The position numbers and the translations under genes were made by a program. A DNA stretch of 64,000 nucleotides from Sclerotiophoma versabilis. Lineage: Eukaryota; Ascomycota; Dothideomycetes; Pleosporales; Didymellaceae. The stretch covers positions 682,001 through 746,000 of the forward strand of contig JAAROD010000095.1 of NCBI GenBank assembly GCA_012274445.1. Direction: 5' to 3'. This document shows, in pieces, positions 11,501-21,917 of this stretch (the stretch's first letter is position 1; every line of letters starts with the position of its first letter). Under the pieces are notes generated by a model, which saw only the letters and a list, made by a program, of their open reading frames with translations, searched no databases and was not told where the DNA came from.

Positions 11501-14500
11501 CCTGACTTCGACCGAAACTGTCCCTCCAGAGCAAGAAGGAGATGTGTTGCAAGGGCTTGTGTCCTTCGGAGCGCGATACCCTGTTACTTTCGATATCACA
11601 CCGCTAAAAAGCGATACTTACTTTCATTCGGAGACATTCGTCGGTTCTGAAGATCTGCGACGAGCTTTGTCGGTTGGCAAACATGACACTCGTAATTTGG
11701 ACGAACCCGCTGGATACTGTACAGTCTCGTATAACTCGATGACCATTAGATGTGGGCCCTGGAACGACGAACTCTACTCACGGATCAATGAGATGATGAC
11801 AACAATCCTGCTTCCCTTGACCGACAGTCATGACCAAGAACAGGGCAAAACTCGCCTTGTTGGTGCATTCACAGCTCTCTCAGCAGTCTTGCGGGCGCTA
11901 GCCGCCTATATCAGTGGCTGTCTGAGCTTTTCAGATCCAATTGACCGACAGGATTTTACAACAAAAATGCAGCATCTTTTACAGACACTGTTCGATCGAG
12001 TTGCTCAGGTGCACAGCTTCGAATATGAAGCCCAAGCACCACAGAAGCAGACACAGACACAGATTGCCAATCGCGTCCTGAGTCATTTGCTTGTCATCAG
12101 TACGCAAGTGTATCATATCGCACGACATGCAGGTTCCATCGACTTTGATAAGGCTAAGCTCCTAGACACGATCAGGAATATTTCCCAGCTTGCTGTTAGG
12201 GGTATAACCAGAGGAACAAAAGAGCTGTACGACTTTCACGAAAAGAACAAACTTCACAAAGAGCGTGAAAACGGAATACGAAGCCATGATATTCTTGTTG
12301 AGAACGTCGTCATATGCATGCACGCACTTGAGCTGCTCAACGCACCTTCCTTGTGTTTTTGGGTTCTAGTCAGTCAAGAGCTGTCGTTACCACTCTCTTC
12401 AGCAAATCAAATGCCGGCCTTCGAGAATGTTTGGGCGACAATCTTCTCGCTGTTACCTTTCTTAGAGTTCGATCTGTCGGGTATCCCTGATCGAAATCGT
12501 CTCAGGGCTTTCGATAAAGACAATTGGGGCTGTTTAAACAACCTCTTGAAACGAATCCTGGGTTTCTACACCGGCACTTCTCGGCAGAATGGCTCGGCAA
12601 TCAACGAGTACATTCGCGCCAATCTTAGAAGATGCTACGTGCTTATCAAAGATTGGCACTGGCGGCGCCCTGACCAGATTCTTAACACCATTTTTGACTT
12701 CTTCGGCAAGCATGGTCTGAAGCCACTTCGACGCGAGACTGCCACGGGCCCAGCGAACTTCTTGCAAGACTTTGCGGCAGCAAGGTCCTTGGCCCTCGCA
12801 CCAAACGAGAGTTCTTTCCATATCGCGCTCAAATGCCTAGCTATAGGCTTGGAGGGCTTGGCCAATGCGTATCCAGAAAAGAAAATACGCAGTTTCGTGT
12901 TTAGACGCATTCCCAACCATGGCCGTACATACCCAAAGGATCAACCGCTCGAAGAAGAGAGCCTGGCTGCCCTACGTAACCACCACGATCTGCTATCCAC
13001 GCTTTACTGTGCAGCTCCACCCTCCTGTCGTCCAAAGCTGGATCACATCCGCAATCTCGTGAGCCACGAGACCTCCCATCGTGAAGCATGCAGGGTCAGC
13101 GTACGTGCATGGGCAAACTTGACCACTTTCCAATTGTCGACGGATGAAGCATACGCAGCTGCTAGACCTTTTGCCTTCTGGTACAAAGACATAATGCATC
13201 AGACCTTAAACCAGTACCGACTAGCTAAGACTGAGGCTGAAGACTACCTCAAATCAGCAGTTCTTGACGAAGCAACAGAAGTGGCAGCGTTGATGGTACA
13301 ACAGACAATGGCGACAAACCAGGAACAAGTCATCGCTACGTTACGCGATAGTGTTGTGGGGATGAAAAACGCAGTTGAGCGCGCTAGGGATCAGACCAGT
13401 CTTGCAGCATTCTTGACCGACTCCGACATCATTCATTTACTCGAGCTCCCGCACCTGGAGGATCGTCGGCTTCTGAGCGTAATCCGAGACACCTTGTCAG
13501 TCCTTCGACAATACGCATCTATGCAAAGAGCCCAGGTCAGCCAGCAGATGAGCCAATCAAGGAGCGAGGAGAGTCAGGACTACGGTGATTTTCCGGACTT
13601 GGATGACCTGCACGATTTTGACGCATTGCAAACTGTCCAGAGTACGACTTTGCCTCAGTCTTCACGTCTCGACTTCATCCAGGGACCTTTATGGCACCTC
13701 ATGTCCAACGCTTTCGGCGCCGAGCTTTCGCCAGATGACAACCTTCTCCTGGACTGCGTTGACACGTGGGTCCTTATTGCCGGCGATCAAGTCTTTACCA
13801 GTGGCAAACAATGGTCACACTATATTGACGCCTTTAGCCGTGTGTCCTGGCAACAGTCGCGTCACACTGAGCAGACAAGGAAGTTTGGTCCATACTTTAT
13901 GGCGGCCTTAATTGCTTGTGACCCTGCCGCCTATGAAGAGCATCGGCACGAGTTTTTGACCGCTCTACTACTTTGTCTGGCAGATCGAGAATCCATGCTC
14001 AGGTTTCAACATCGGCTTCTGAATGCCATCGTACGGGTGGATGAGGACCATCCCCTGCTGAGGAATCTTCCCTTCTTCAGAGTTGAACATGGTGGTGGCT
14101 GGGATATCACGGCTGATACTCTACGATCAAGGCGTCTTGCCCTCATATCAAGCCTACTCTCAAACATGCGAGAGGATGTGTACGCTATCACCGTGCAAGA
14201 GCCGGCACGCATCTCTGAGGTAAAGAGAACATATGCAGCGATGTTGAAGGAATTCATGGGCAGGCTCAAGAGCAACTACCAGCAACTGCAGCAAGGAGAC
14301 ACAGTGACCGGAGCATATGTAGAATTTGTCCAGAAGATCGTTCAGTTTTTGAAGCAGTATACAGGCGACATCTGTCCCGTTTTACCCTTCTTCACTGATT
14401 CGGCGACTTTCCCGTTGCCATCTACAGATCCCACGTACGTTGTCGGCCGACTCTGTGGATACGCGCCGAAAGCCAAAGACCCAGGCATCGCCAAACAGCT

Positions 14501-15350
14501 GTCTTTCTTCATACAGACTGTCGCACAGCAAGCCGCAGTCGACAACCAGCAGGTTTACCTTGAAAACCAGCTCAAGGCAGCACTATGTACCGACGAAGCG
14601 CCTGCTACCGACCGAGTGGCACTACGGACTATAATGCTACAAGGCATTTTCCCGGCCTATATTGAAGCTGCGTTTGCATCGCGCGTCGGTCACCTTACCG
14701 CTACGCCTTTCCTGCAGTGCTTGCCAGTTTTGCTTGACGAGATGATATATGATCTACGTGTCAATCAAATCGAGTCTTTGTCGACGGCTATCGAAAGCAT
14801 TGTTTCGGTTGTACATGCCTTCATTAGGGGTACCGAGCATCTGAAAGGCGATGCGCTACTCTTGCAACAACCAAATATCCTTAGTGGATTGGCTTATATG
14901 TTTGAAGTCGCCATCTCGATCTCCCGACTAATGGATTACATCGTGGACCGGACCCTGATCGCCATGAGATGCGGCGAACCTTCACTCATCACGTACCTGG
15001 CAGAGTTCAGCACGTACATCGCACAAATGACCGAAGGTACAATACCACTGGATGTGCCTTCATATCGCGGAGATGCAGGTGCGGCATCATTTAACGCACA
15101 ACATGTGGACATTTTGACATTTTGTACGAACGGCTTACAGAATAGCCTGAAGACGAGTTGGAGCGACGACCAAGGCTCAATCTGGTTCGGTCAGGGCCAT
15201 GCAAAGAAAGAAGTCGTGTACGATGTTGGATCGACTGAGAGTGAGAGGATCAGATTGATGAGTACTCTGCAAAGGTTCAACAAAACCCTGAGTGAGCTCG
15301 CCGGATGTAGACCACAGAGCATCGACCTGGAGGACGATCTTATTGTTTAG
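8559..15350 (+). CDS. MMS22: Mms22/Mus7-family DNA repair protein
   Basis: It is one uninterrupted 2263-residue reading frame. The start at 8559 (MSAWRLKGFVQDSDEEEDE) matches the family opening WR.GFVxDSDEE; the in-frame codon at 8490 is GTG and is not used. Known biology: Mms22 (Mus7 in fission yeast) is the adaptor of the Rtt101-Mms1 cullin E3 ligase and supports replication through damage and recombination at stalled forks. The first 900 or so residues are Ser/Pro/Gln-rich and look disordered, with many SP/TP and SQ/TQ sites. They include the acidic DVVVISDESDQD, which resembles a SUMO-interacting motif. The remainder is helical and globular, as in the conserved C-terminal family domain. 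The protein ends in an acidic tail, SIDLEDDLIV. Confidence 0.88.
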   Translation: MSAWRLKGFVQDSDEEEDESPIESQNSKQHAPFNGRVERVLEPPDGQAPDERAVVHTQKDVKCGPQALYQRSAAEEADLVPRTPTRHTSPQRPTPSPFTPSTRPVFRIERSESPDPLQSSPDPKQPSQRPPTSPQSRRSPTYQRSSQEEIQLRAYALPSQILGETARQITDSPRSGGLKNVKASAVLGEFGVAALSDNSEDELNPGQGSDAESNLSDYPSDLSDTEPRLTTVYATPHRRTAVQVVIPSSTALQHQLAQEEARRRNFRQRKPIQLHPYVLEGERYRREVQSRGLKPVPQEQSPRRRQGQNNAESQEEEFNPFRVGSSSPPDPEIFVSTPVVQQTRKDIQRSSSTKQPRLNPPQRRSPATQLRVPNPAKKRRLNGSLTQALATPARTSESSPVPLDIWSIPPNSPPYSSSPPPNAQLSKLPLTSTAQSLPTPSNSSTFHDELQQLLGSDSDPVPRSAQRFSGEQRRPTRVVLSDQGPSDSGVSSSESEQEDGELQKVSRKIKGVLPASWLRIDRQAQERRQALARQRARLNAAQSPEPAEPQRGVAQRVIRSLDCPARPARPNAAPADVVVISDESDQDLEASAYRQVNNVQDSVDDASALAAMFDNRYAGSGDDLASMEYDRLQLPTLRGSGAKRKQQPKITDAFENAKNTKTSTGISKSSRLSKLMSGSLARRNRAIYRRARPTPLPALSVMDVELPSKVPQFLKLARRAARRDVKQARQSPRHKQVRLHTAQDTEDANAALRQWQQGLLKPTTSQQQSNRPPLADTIENHQHASWTGNLDNDDVHVGLMSTTENPQPYELKAVAPALRILRRSSTSVSKSSLPKKAAKLFKAPGRIIHHGPAPLRAAQLEGDERNFNYNHRKIAFQKGLQRVEQQSDGRQAPKQQFLNPQLARFLADDDDVLPPLPMARDTGEPRNKGPIEASAVKTVSVPERRRRRKPQAKRLDVDARKYRQPSEPTFEPTSAIPILTILTSTETVPPEQEGDVLQGLVSFGARYPVTFDITPLKSDTYFHSETFVGSEDLRRALSVGKHDTRNLDEPAGYCTVSYNSMTIRCGPWNDELYSRINEMMTTILLPLTDSHDQEQGKTRLVGAFTALSAVLRALAAYISGCLSFSDPIDRQDFTTKMQHLLQTLFDRVAQVHSFEYEAQAPQKQTQTQIANRVLSHLLVISTQVYHIARHAGSIDFDKAKLLDTIRNISQLAVRGITRGTKELYDFHEKNKLHKERENGIRSHDILVENVVICMHALELLNAPSLCFWVLVSQELSLPLSSANQMPAFENVWATIFSLLPFLEFDLSGIPDRNRLRAFDKDNWGCLNNLLKRILGFYTGTSRQNGSAINEYIRANLRRCYVLIKDWHWRRPDQILNTIFDFFGKHGLKPLRRETATGPANFLQDFAAARSLALAPNESSFHIALKCLAIGLEGLANAYPEKKIRSFVFRRIPNHGRTYPKDQPLEEESLAALRNHHDLLSTLYCAAPPSCRPKLDHIRNLVSHETSHREACRVSVRAWANLTTFQLSTDEAYAAARPFAFWYKDIMHQTLNQYRLAKTEAEDYLKSAVLDEATEVAALMVQQTMATNQEQVIATLRDSVVGMKNAVERARDQTSLAAFLTDSDIIHLLELPHLEDRRLLSVIRDTLSVLRQYASMQRAQVSQQMSQSRSEESQDYGDFPDLDDLHDFDALQTVQSTTLPQSSRLDFIQGPLWHLMSNAFGAELSPDDNLLLDCVDTWVLIAGDQVFTSGKQWSHYIDAFSRVSWQQSRHTEQTRKFGPYFMAALIACDPAAYEEHRHEFLTALLLCLADRESMLRFQHRLLNAIVRVDEDHPLLRNLPFFRVEHGGGWDITADTLRSRRLALISSLLSNMREDVYAITVQEPARISEVKRTYAAMLKEFMGRLKSNYQQLQQGDTVTGAYVEFVQKIVQFLKQYTGDICPVLPFFTDSATFPLPSTDPTYVVGRLCGYAPKAKDPGIAKQLSFFIQTVAQQAAVDNQQVYLENQLKAALCTDEAPATDRVALRTIMLQGIFPAYIEAAFASRVGHLTATPFLQCLPVLLDEMIYDLRVNQIESLSTAIESIVSVVHAFIRGTEHLKGDALLLQQPNILSGLAYMFEVAISISRLMDYIVDRTLIAMRCGEPSLITYLAEFSTYIAQMTEGTIPLDVPSYRGDAGAASFNAQHVDILTFCTNGLQNSLKTSWSDDQGSIWFGQGHAKKEVVYDVGSTESERIRLMSTLQRFNKTLSELAGCRPQSIDLEDDLIV

Positions 15351-15664
15351 CATTTAGCGATTGTGAAGTTAGCGGCATTCAAGGCGTTAGCAAATAGCAT
15401 TACCGTGCTGACCTACGATCAAATATTGGTTTTACTCAAGCATAATCAAATCTAGCCTGCGAATGTTTCAATCACGAGAAGACGCGTCTTAGTCGTGTTA
15501 CAAGTGCGGAGCTATAGCCACTGATGTGGGGCCGTCTTATCGTCCCGACTTTCTTGGGTTCCCCGCTTTCTCACCTGACGTGTTCTTTACACTGGTCCCA
15601 CAGCTGATACATTAAGCGTTGGTTTGAGTTTCTATTGCGAACCAAATCAATTACACCTTACACA
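15351..15664. other. Intergenic, MMS22 3' flank and next promoter
   Basis: No coding signal. The 150 bases before the next ATG are pyrimidine-rich on the plus strand. Confidence 0.5.
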
Positions 15665-16973
15665 ATGCCACCAAGAAAGAAACAGCGAACGGGTGCCAAC
15701 TCCAGCGCGGCAACGCAGGATCACGAGGAGGAACAGCAGGAAGAGCAACCGGAAGCAGAAAGCTCACTTACTCAGGGGAATACCGTCAACGAAGAGTCTA
15801 GCAGTGACGATGGTCCCGGTCCAAAGCTTCGCGATGTTCGTCGCCCATTCTTACGCCGCATCCGATGCTAACTCCCTTCAGACGAAAAACATCCCCGAGT
15901 ATGAATACATCGGGATGCACAGGCCGCGCTTCGATTACGAGGTCGAGAACCGTGCTCTTGGCAAGAAATCCAAAGCAGAAGAGGACTTCTATGAGTGGTA
16001 CAGCAAAAGCTTTGACGCCGAGAATGAGGCTGGAGTGATGCTTGAGCCGGCTAAAGACCACCTAGAACACAAGTGGTGCATCATGTGGAAAGGATACAAG
16101 ATGTTTATGGACTACCGAAGGAGAAGTAACTATTGCTGCCCTGACAGGTTTGGTATGTACATCTATAATGACTTCGAGGGATGGGGGTTTCAGGAGTTGA
16201 TTGAGAATTTTGTAAGTTCTTACAGCGATCTTGATCCAGTGTGGGTGGTGGGAGTACTACGCTAACATTGAGTAGATTATCGAGTTTGACAACTCGCTCA
16301 AGGAATCCGGCGAGGACGCGCTCAAACACACTTGGGCTACTGTCAGCGCAATCAGCCTCTGGATCAACGAGGTTGATCAGGGTCCGCTCATGGGTTTGCA
16401 ATCCACCAATATCTTGGCTCATCTTCCGACAGCTAACATTATCCAGGTAACGAAAACGGCGAAAAAACCCAAGCCGTTATCGGCCTCATCGGCTACGCAC
16501 TCCTGCGCGGTCTTGCAGCCCTCGATTTTGCAGAGCAATTGAAACCCGATACTGACTTCCCTGATATCCCAATTATCATCACCTCCCTCCTCGAGTTCTC
16601 AGACGGCTTGCCCGCCTATGGCATTGAAGACGAAGCTGTGAAATGGCGTCCTCATGCTGCTGCTTACTTCAAAAGAGGCAAGTTCACCAACGACAAGGGC
16701 ATCTCAAACACCGAGAATATTCTCAAGACGGCAAAAGGCGGCTCCGTGGCCAAGCTTGCGAAGAAGACTGATAAAGATCCTTGGGGCTGGGATAAGTTTC
16801 TGAAGGCCTACAAGCGCAAGCACGGCACCACGGGAGGGAAGATTGGAGGCACAAAGTACGATATCACGCAGATGAGCAGGAAGGAAAGGGCGAGCCATGC
16901 GTTTGATAAGAAAGACCCGCTGGCTGATATTAGTGACAAAGATTTGAAAGAGGGTAATTTGGACTTTGCTTAA
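15665..16973 (+). CDS. Unknown protein, four exons, nuclear-looking N-terminus
   Basis: Four exons, 15665-15835, 15882-16211, 16276-16381 and 16447-16973, give 377 residues with consistent phase. Two introns contain a clear GCTAAC branch site. The third donor is GTCCGC, which is weak, and the first is GTTCGT. The N-terminus MPPRKKQRTG is a likely nuclear localisation signal and is followed by about 45 acidic Glu/Gln/Ser-rich residues. The rest is globular, with aromatic-rich DRFGMYIYNDFEGWGFQELI and a lysine-rich C-terminal third containing KTDKDPWGWDKFLKAYKRK. I recognise no known domain. It looks like a conserved fungal protein, because the splice choices restore one continuous, well-composed protein. 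Confidence 0.75.
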
Positions 16974-17967
16974 ATGGACATCACAAGTCTCGCCAAAGAC
17001 GTTCGATGCCCATCTTAATAGACAGTAAATTAATAGCGTTGCACTTGTAACATGCGCAGCCACGTAGTGTACGGCTAGTTCCGTCGAGCACGGCTACAAA
17101 ATATGTGTTTATTATTTGCAAAATCTTGTTTACTCGACTTGAAGATAGCTATCATCCATCATCATTCGGCTCGATGCGAACCACAGCGCTATGCACAGCC
17201 TTTGAATGACGGCGCTTCTCCAGGTCATCTCGGTTAAAACCCCAGCCGCAGATGATGATCATCTTTCAACACAGCCTTAAATCGAGCACGTGCGGAGCGC
17301 ATTCCGATCTTCCTCACGGGCTCTAAGCACACCGAATTGAGTTCACTGTCAAACCTGCTTCGAAGTTAGACATCACACAGCATGCCAAAACCTGCCAGGT
17401 GACAACAAGCCTTTTCTCCGCGTTGCCAAAACCCTGCTCAGATGGCAGCCTCAGGTGGCTAAAGGTGCCTGGACCTCAACCGTCCTTAACCCTGTGGCTT
17501 CTGCAAGTGACGTGGAGCGACGAACAATGCAGGGGCAAGGAAAAGTGGGTGTGGCGCACGCTTGACATCACCAGCGAAGATGCAGGCACGCTTTGTGGCG
17601 TCGGGCCGACAGCCAATCACGGTGCTCAAAATGAGGTGGATGCATCCGCATGACGTCTGCCGCGGGAAAAGTTTTGGTGTGACGGAGCCCTGATCGACAA
17701 CAAATGAGTGCTTCGATCGAAGGAGCAACAAGGCAGGACGGGTCAGGGTCTGCAGGACGTGCGAATGATGTGGAGGCTTGTGAAACTGGAACACAAGGCT
17801 GTCGTCATAGGAAGCGACAAGCATAAAGGAACGCTTCTTTCTTGCAACCTCGAGAATTGATATCCAATAACACAACCACCTCCAACACCACACCAGCCAA
17901 CCTTCGAGACCTCATCCTCCTACCTGACTATCCTTCTACGCCCTTGGTCGACATATATTCACTCACA
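16974..17967. other. Intergenic region, about 1 kb
   Basis: No supported gene. The last 120 bases before the next ATG are C/A-rich with CAACCACC and CAACACCACACC runs typical of fungal leaders of well-expressed genes. Confidence 0.5.
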
Positions 17968-18882
17968 ATGGCTTTCGGCAGTGCTGCGCTGAGGTTCATC
18001 GCAACGGCCCTCTATGCCCTGGAGTTCGGCTGTGCTGCAGTCATTCTTGGAATATACTCCTATTTCCTCGCCGTGCAGGCTGACCGCAATGTCACCATCC
18101 CACGCTGGCAGCAAGCCGTTGAGGGTCTTTCGGGTGCGACACTTCTCTACACCATCTTCGCTGTCATCTTCACCTGCTGCCTGGGAGGCAAGACCTTCTT
18201 CGCTCTTCTTGGCTTGATCTTCAACGCTCTTTGCTGCGGTGCCATGATTGCTATCGCTGTTCTCACCCGTGACGGTGCATCAAAGTGCACTGGCAACGTC
18301 GAGACTCCCCTTGGCAATGGCCCCAGCTCTTCCAAGGAGGGCTTTGGCAGCAATGATCAGGGTAATCAGATCACGTACTCTGCCTCACTTGGTACTATCT
18401 GCAGGCTCAACACTGCTTGTTTTGCTGTCGCCATCATTGGAGCGTAAGTCTGCCCCATGTTTGATAACTTGGCCTTTAAGCTAACTCTCACCAGCTTCCT
18501 CTTCCTCCTTTCCATCCCTGTGCAACTCTTCCTTGGCCGTCACCACAAGAAGGAGAAGCGCTTTGGTCCCAGCCCCACTAACAACTACACCCGCGGCTCC
18601 GGTGCCAAGTTCTGGCAACGCAAGAGACGCAACGAGGAGCTCCGTGACCCCGAAGTTGCTACTGTCCCGGCTACCTCGACCACCGGCCACGCTGCTCTTG
18701 CCCCTGGTGCCCATGACTACCGCCCAAGCCATGATACCCACATGACTGGTTCGACAGTTACCGCTCCTCATGGCACTGCTACTCACGGCCCGCTTGACAA
18801 CAACGCCTACAACAAGCCCGTCACTGGCGGTTACCACACTGCACCTACTGGCACCTACGCTACTCCTGCTACCAACTACTAA
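17968..18882 (+). CDS. MARVEL-type four-helix membrane protein
   Basis: Two exons, 17968-18443 and 18495-18882, encode 287 residues. The intron starts GTAAGT and ends CACCAG. Four hydrophobic segments are visible: FIATALYALEFGCAAVILGI, LLYTIFAVIFTCCLGG, FFALLGLIFNALCCGAMIAI, and one near the splice site ending FLFLLSIPVQLFLG. This matches the fungal MARVEL/membrane-associating domain, found at plasma-membrane or vesicle sites. A cytosolic tail of about 110 residues follows, with a basic HHKKEKR start and His/Thr/Gly/Tyr-rich low complexity to the end. Between helices 3 and 4 lies a polar loop with SSSKEGFGSN. The exact cellular role is not known from sequence. Confidence 0.85.
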
Positions 18883-19298
18883 GTTGTCTTATGTAGAACG
18901 AGGTTCGCTCATCACCTGTGATGAGGTGTTGAAGGTTGGCTGACGTCTTCCTAATGTACTATCATAATGACTTAGCGCTTTAAATCAGGAAATAGCCTGG
19001 ATACGACTGTACGAACTTAATACCTAATTAATGAACTTCAAAACGATACATCGATTTTAAACGTGAATATTGCATCAACTGGCACATCAAGATAAGATCT
19101 ATGAAGGTACAGTTATCCGAGATGATGTAAAGTGTGATACATGATTGGCTGGAGATGCAGCGCAGCGCTCAGCTTTGCTGCTGATTAATCTAACGTCATT
19201 CCCAAGCCCCGAATCTTCATCCTTTCAAACAGGCCTAAGAACTAAACATCGCCATTGCGGAAACTTGTACCCTTCTGCACAACGAAACTTGACATACA
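18883..19298. other. Intergenic, MARVEL 3' flank and NFU1 promoter
   Basis: AT-richer than its surroundings from about 18960 to 19140. No coding signal or repeat seen. Confidence 0.5.
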
Positions 19299-20282
19299 AT
19301 GGCCTCGATAACAATGCCTCGCGTGGCCATGCGCGCTCTCTCACGAGCAACACCTTCCATTCGTTCCAAAGCGCCGCGCATCGCCACAAGATGCCTGCAC
19401 CAGAAGTCGTCGCCTATCACGTCTTCCCCGACACAGCACCGACCGAGAGCGCAGCCATGGAGTCAAGGGGCCGTCTCACCATCTGCAACTATCACACGGC
19501 GGACAATGTTCATTCAGACCGAGCCCACACCAAACGCTGATGTACGGAAACACTTCGCAATATTTCCAACTTCAGACTAACATCTTCAGGCCCTCAAATT
19601 CAACCCGAACATGCGCGTCCTCCCCGAATCCATATCTTCTCCCTTCCTCGAATACGTCTCTCCACGCAGCACACTCGCACCGCCCCACCCGTCCCCCCTC
19701 GCAGCACAGCTCATGAACATCGACGGCGTAACTAGTGTCTTCTTTGGCGTCGACTACATCACTGTAACCAAAGACTCGTCCACACCCTGGGCACACATCA
19801 AGCCCGAAGTCTTCGCTGTCATCAATGAGACACTGACCTCCGGCTCGCCCGTCGTCAACACCGTCGAAGCCAAAGAGGGCGAAGAAGGACAGGGAGGCTC
19901 AGAGATTGATACTCTGGCGTACGATGAGAACGACGACGAGGTGGTTGGCATGATCAAAGAGCTCCTCGAAACGCGCATTCGGCCCGCGATTCAAGAAGAC
20001 GGTGGCGACATCGACTTCCGCGGCTTCGTCGACGGACAAGTGCTATTGAAGCTACGCGGTGCATGCAGGACATGCGATAGCAGTACCGTGACGCTGAAGA
20101 ATGGAATCGAGAGCATGCTGATGCACTACATTGAAGAGGTCAAGGGCGTTCAGCAGGTGTTAGATCAGGAAGAAGAGATTGCCATAAAGGAGTTCGAGAA
20201 GTTTGAGGAGAAGCTGAAACAGCAGAAAGGGAGTGTGCCGGCGGCTACGGCAGGGAAGGGCAGTCTTGACACTGTTGAGTAA
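19299..20282 (+). CDS. NFU1: Mitochondrial iron-sulfur scaffold Nfu1
   Basis: Two exons, 19299-19541 and 19590-20282, give 311 residues. The donor is GTACGG and the acceptor CTTCAG, and joining them restores the NFU N-terminal domain (ALKFNPNMRVLPE). The start MASITMPRVAMRALSRATPS is Arg/Ser/Ala-rich without acids, a typical mitochondrial presequence. The C-terminal NifU-like domain has IRPAIQEDGGDIDFRGF and the cluster-binding CXXC in RGACRTCDSST. Known role: carries Fe-S clusters from the ISC machinery to targets such as lipoyl synthase and respiratory complex proteins in the matrix. A charged coiled tail with Glu/Lys repeats ends the protein. Confidence 0.94.
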
Positions 20283-20887
20283 GGAGGATGTTCCCGCAGC
20301 GGAGAAGTGTGGAAGGCTTTGAAGTTGACGTAGAGATACCACTACCTATACTCGAAGAGCATGAGCGAACTTGTACAAAATGCACCCACGGTACTCAAGC
20401 TCGATGATTTGCCCCCGCGATGCGATGTGCATGCTGTAGACCTACCCTTGATATACGTAGCAGGAAGTCAACCTGTGCTACAGAAGATTTTCACCTCTAT
20501 TTCACAGATTTGCGACCAATGCATTCGACCGCATACGCTGCGAATGAGGTGAGGATAGAAAGGCAAGATCCCCTGTCGATAATAGGTCAGAAACACATGT
20601 TCCAGAATGGGAAGGAATCAGAGAGAATGAAACGAGCGTGGAGATGGTCCAAGGAGCTGAGTAATACAAACAAGTCGTCAGACTCCCAGCCTTGGAGAGC
20701 TAATAGCTCATACGACAGTGGGCTGATGCACAATGCCCATACGGCAGGCCAAGATTCACGTAGAGAGACAGCAATCAAAGATTTCGAACAGTCAATCAAT
20801 ACATTCCAAGCGAAAAAGTATATACAGGAAGATGTCTCTATGCTCATGTCTGTTTATCATCCCCGTCATCTCAACTACTTAGAGAAT
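20283..20887. other. Intergenic between converging NFU1 and AA9 genes
   Basis: Both flanking genes end here. Open frames exist on both strands but have ordinary intergenic composition and no motifs. Confidence 0.5.
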
Positions 20888-21917
20888 CTAAGCAGCCTGC
20901 TCCTTGAGCCAAGCAATGAAAGTCTCAAGGGTGAACTCCTCAGGCAGCGCACTGCCGGAAGCAGGTGCAGAGGCAGTGGCAGACGCAACAGGAGTCTCAG
21001 CCACAACGCTGGTAGCAGCCGCAGAGGTAACCGCAGGAGCGGAAGCAGCAGCGCTGGTAGCAACCGCAGACGAGAGCACAGCAGTAGCCGAGGCGGTAGG
21101 AGTGGCGATAACAGTACCGTTGGAGGCAGCAGAGGTAGGAGCAGGGGCAGAGTTACCAGAGCCACCGCAGGTAGCGATGGGGCCACCGGGGGCAGTGTAG
21201 GTCGAGGCGTCAAAGCCGTTGTAGACGTTGGGAATGTAGATGTTGGGGTCCTCAGCCTTGTAGGCGCCGGGGAGAGAGATGGTAGGGCCGCAGGAGCCCT
21301 TGCTGCCGGTACCGGTGATCTTGAGCTGGGCGCAACCAACTAGACGTTGTTAGTATGACTGGCTACAGAGCAATTGATGTATGTGGGATGAGGGAAGGCT
21401 TACTGTAGAACTGGGCACCACCAACGGTCTGAGCACCATGAAGAGCAAGCATCTCGGAGCGGAGGAGGTACTCTCCGCTGGCAAGGCCGGTAGGCAGCTT
21501 GAACTCGCGGGTCATGTTGGCCGCCTGCATGATCTCGTTGGCCCACTTGCCATCGACTTGGTCCTCCTCGTCGATCTTGAACCAGCCGGCACCAATACCA
21601 GTAGCCTGGGAGGCGTCGTCGACGGGTCCGTAGAGGAAGTGGGTGATAGGACCAGGGTGGCTGGAGGAGTCCCACTGGACCTTGATGGTGTCGCCCTCGG
21701 CGGCGGGAACTGTCTCAACGCCGGAGGGAACCTTGGAACCACCAACGTTGCAGGCCATGTCGTCAGACGTTACGTCTTCAACAGGGCTGTTAGAGGGAGG
21801 CATGCGAATACCGACTTGGTATCCGGGAGTCTCATCGTTGACCCAGAACTGGTGGAGGTTCTGGTGAGCGGAGGCGGCGCCAAGGAGGGCGGTAACAATG
21901 AAGGCTTTGGAGAACAT
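20888..21917 (-). CDS. AA9 lytic polysaccharide monooxygenase (secreted)
   Basis: Two exons, 21917-21404 and 21339-20888, encode 321 residues. The intron has GTAAGC and CTAG ends and restores AQFYIGCAQLKITG. A signal peptide (MFSKAFIVTALLGAASA) leaves histidine 18 as the mature N-terminus, the first arm of the copper histidine brace. The second copper histidine is in SSHPGPITHFLYG, and the axial Gln/Tyr region is in ALHGAQTVGG...AQFY. Known chemistry: oxidative cleavage of cellulose and related beta-glucans. After the catalytic domain (ending near GGPIATCGGSG) comes an Ala/Ser/Thr-rich linker of about 60 residues. There is no CBM1; the protein ends in a short conserved-looking helix, LPEEFTLETFIAWLKEQAA. 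Codon use is strongly biased. Confidence 0.93.

Noticed and set aside
20420..21343. Plus-strand frame of 307 codons antisense to the AA9 gene
   Set aside because: It consists of Ser/Arg/Gly repeats that mirror the Ala/Ser/Thr linker of the AA9 protein.
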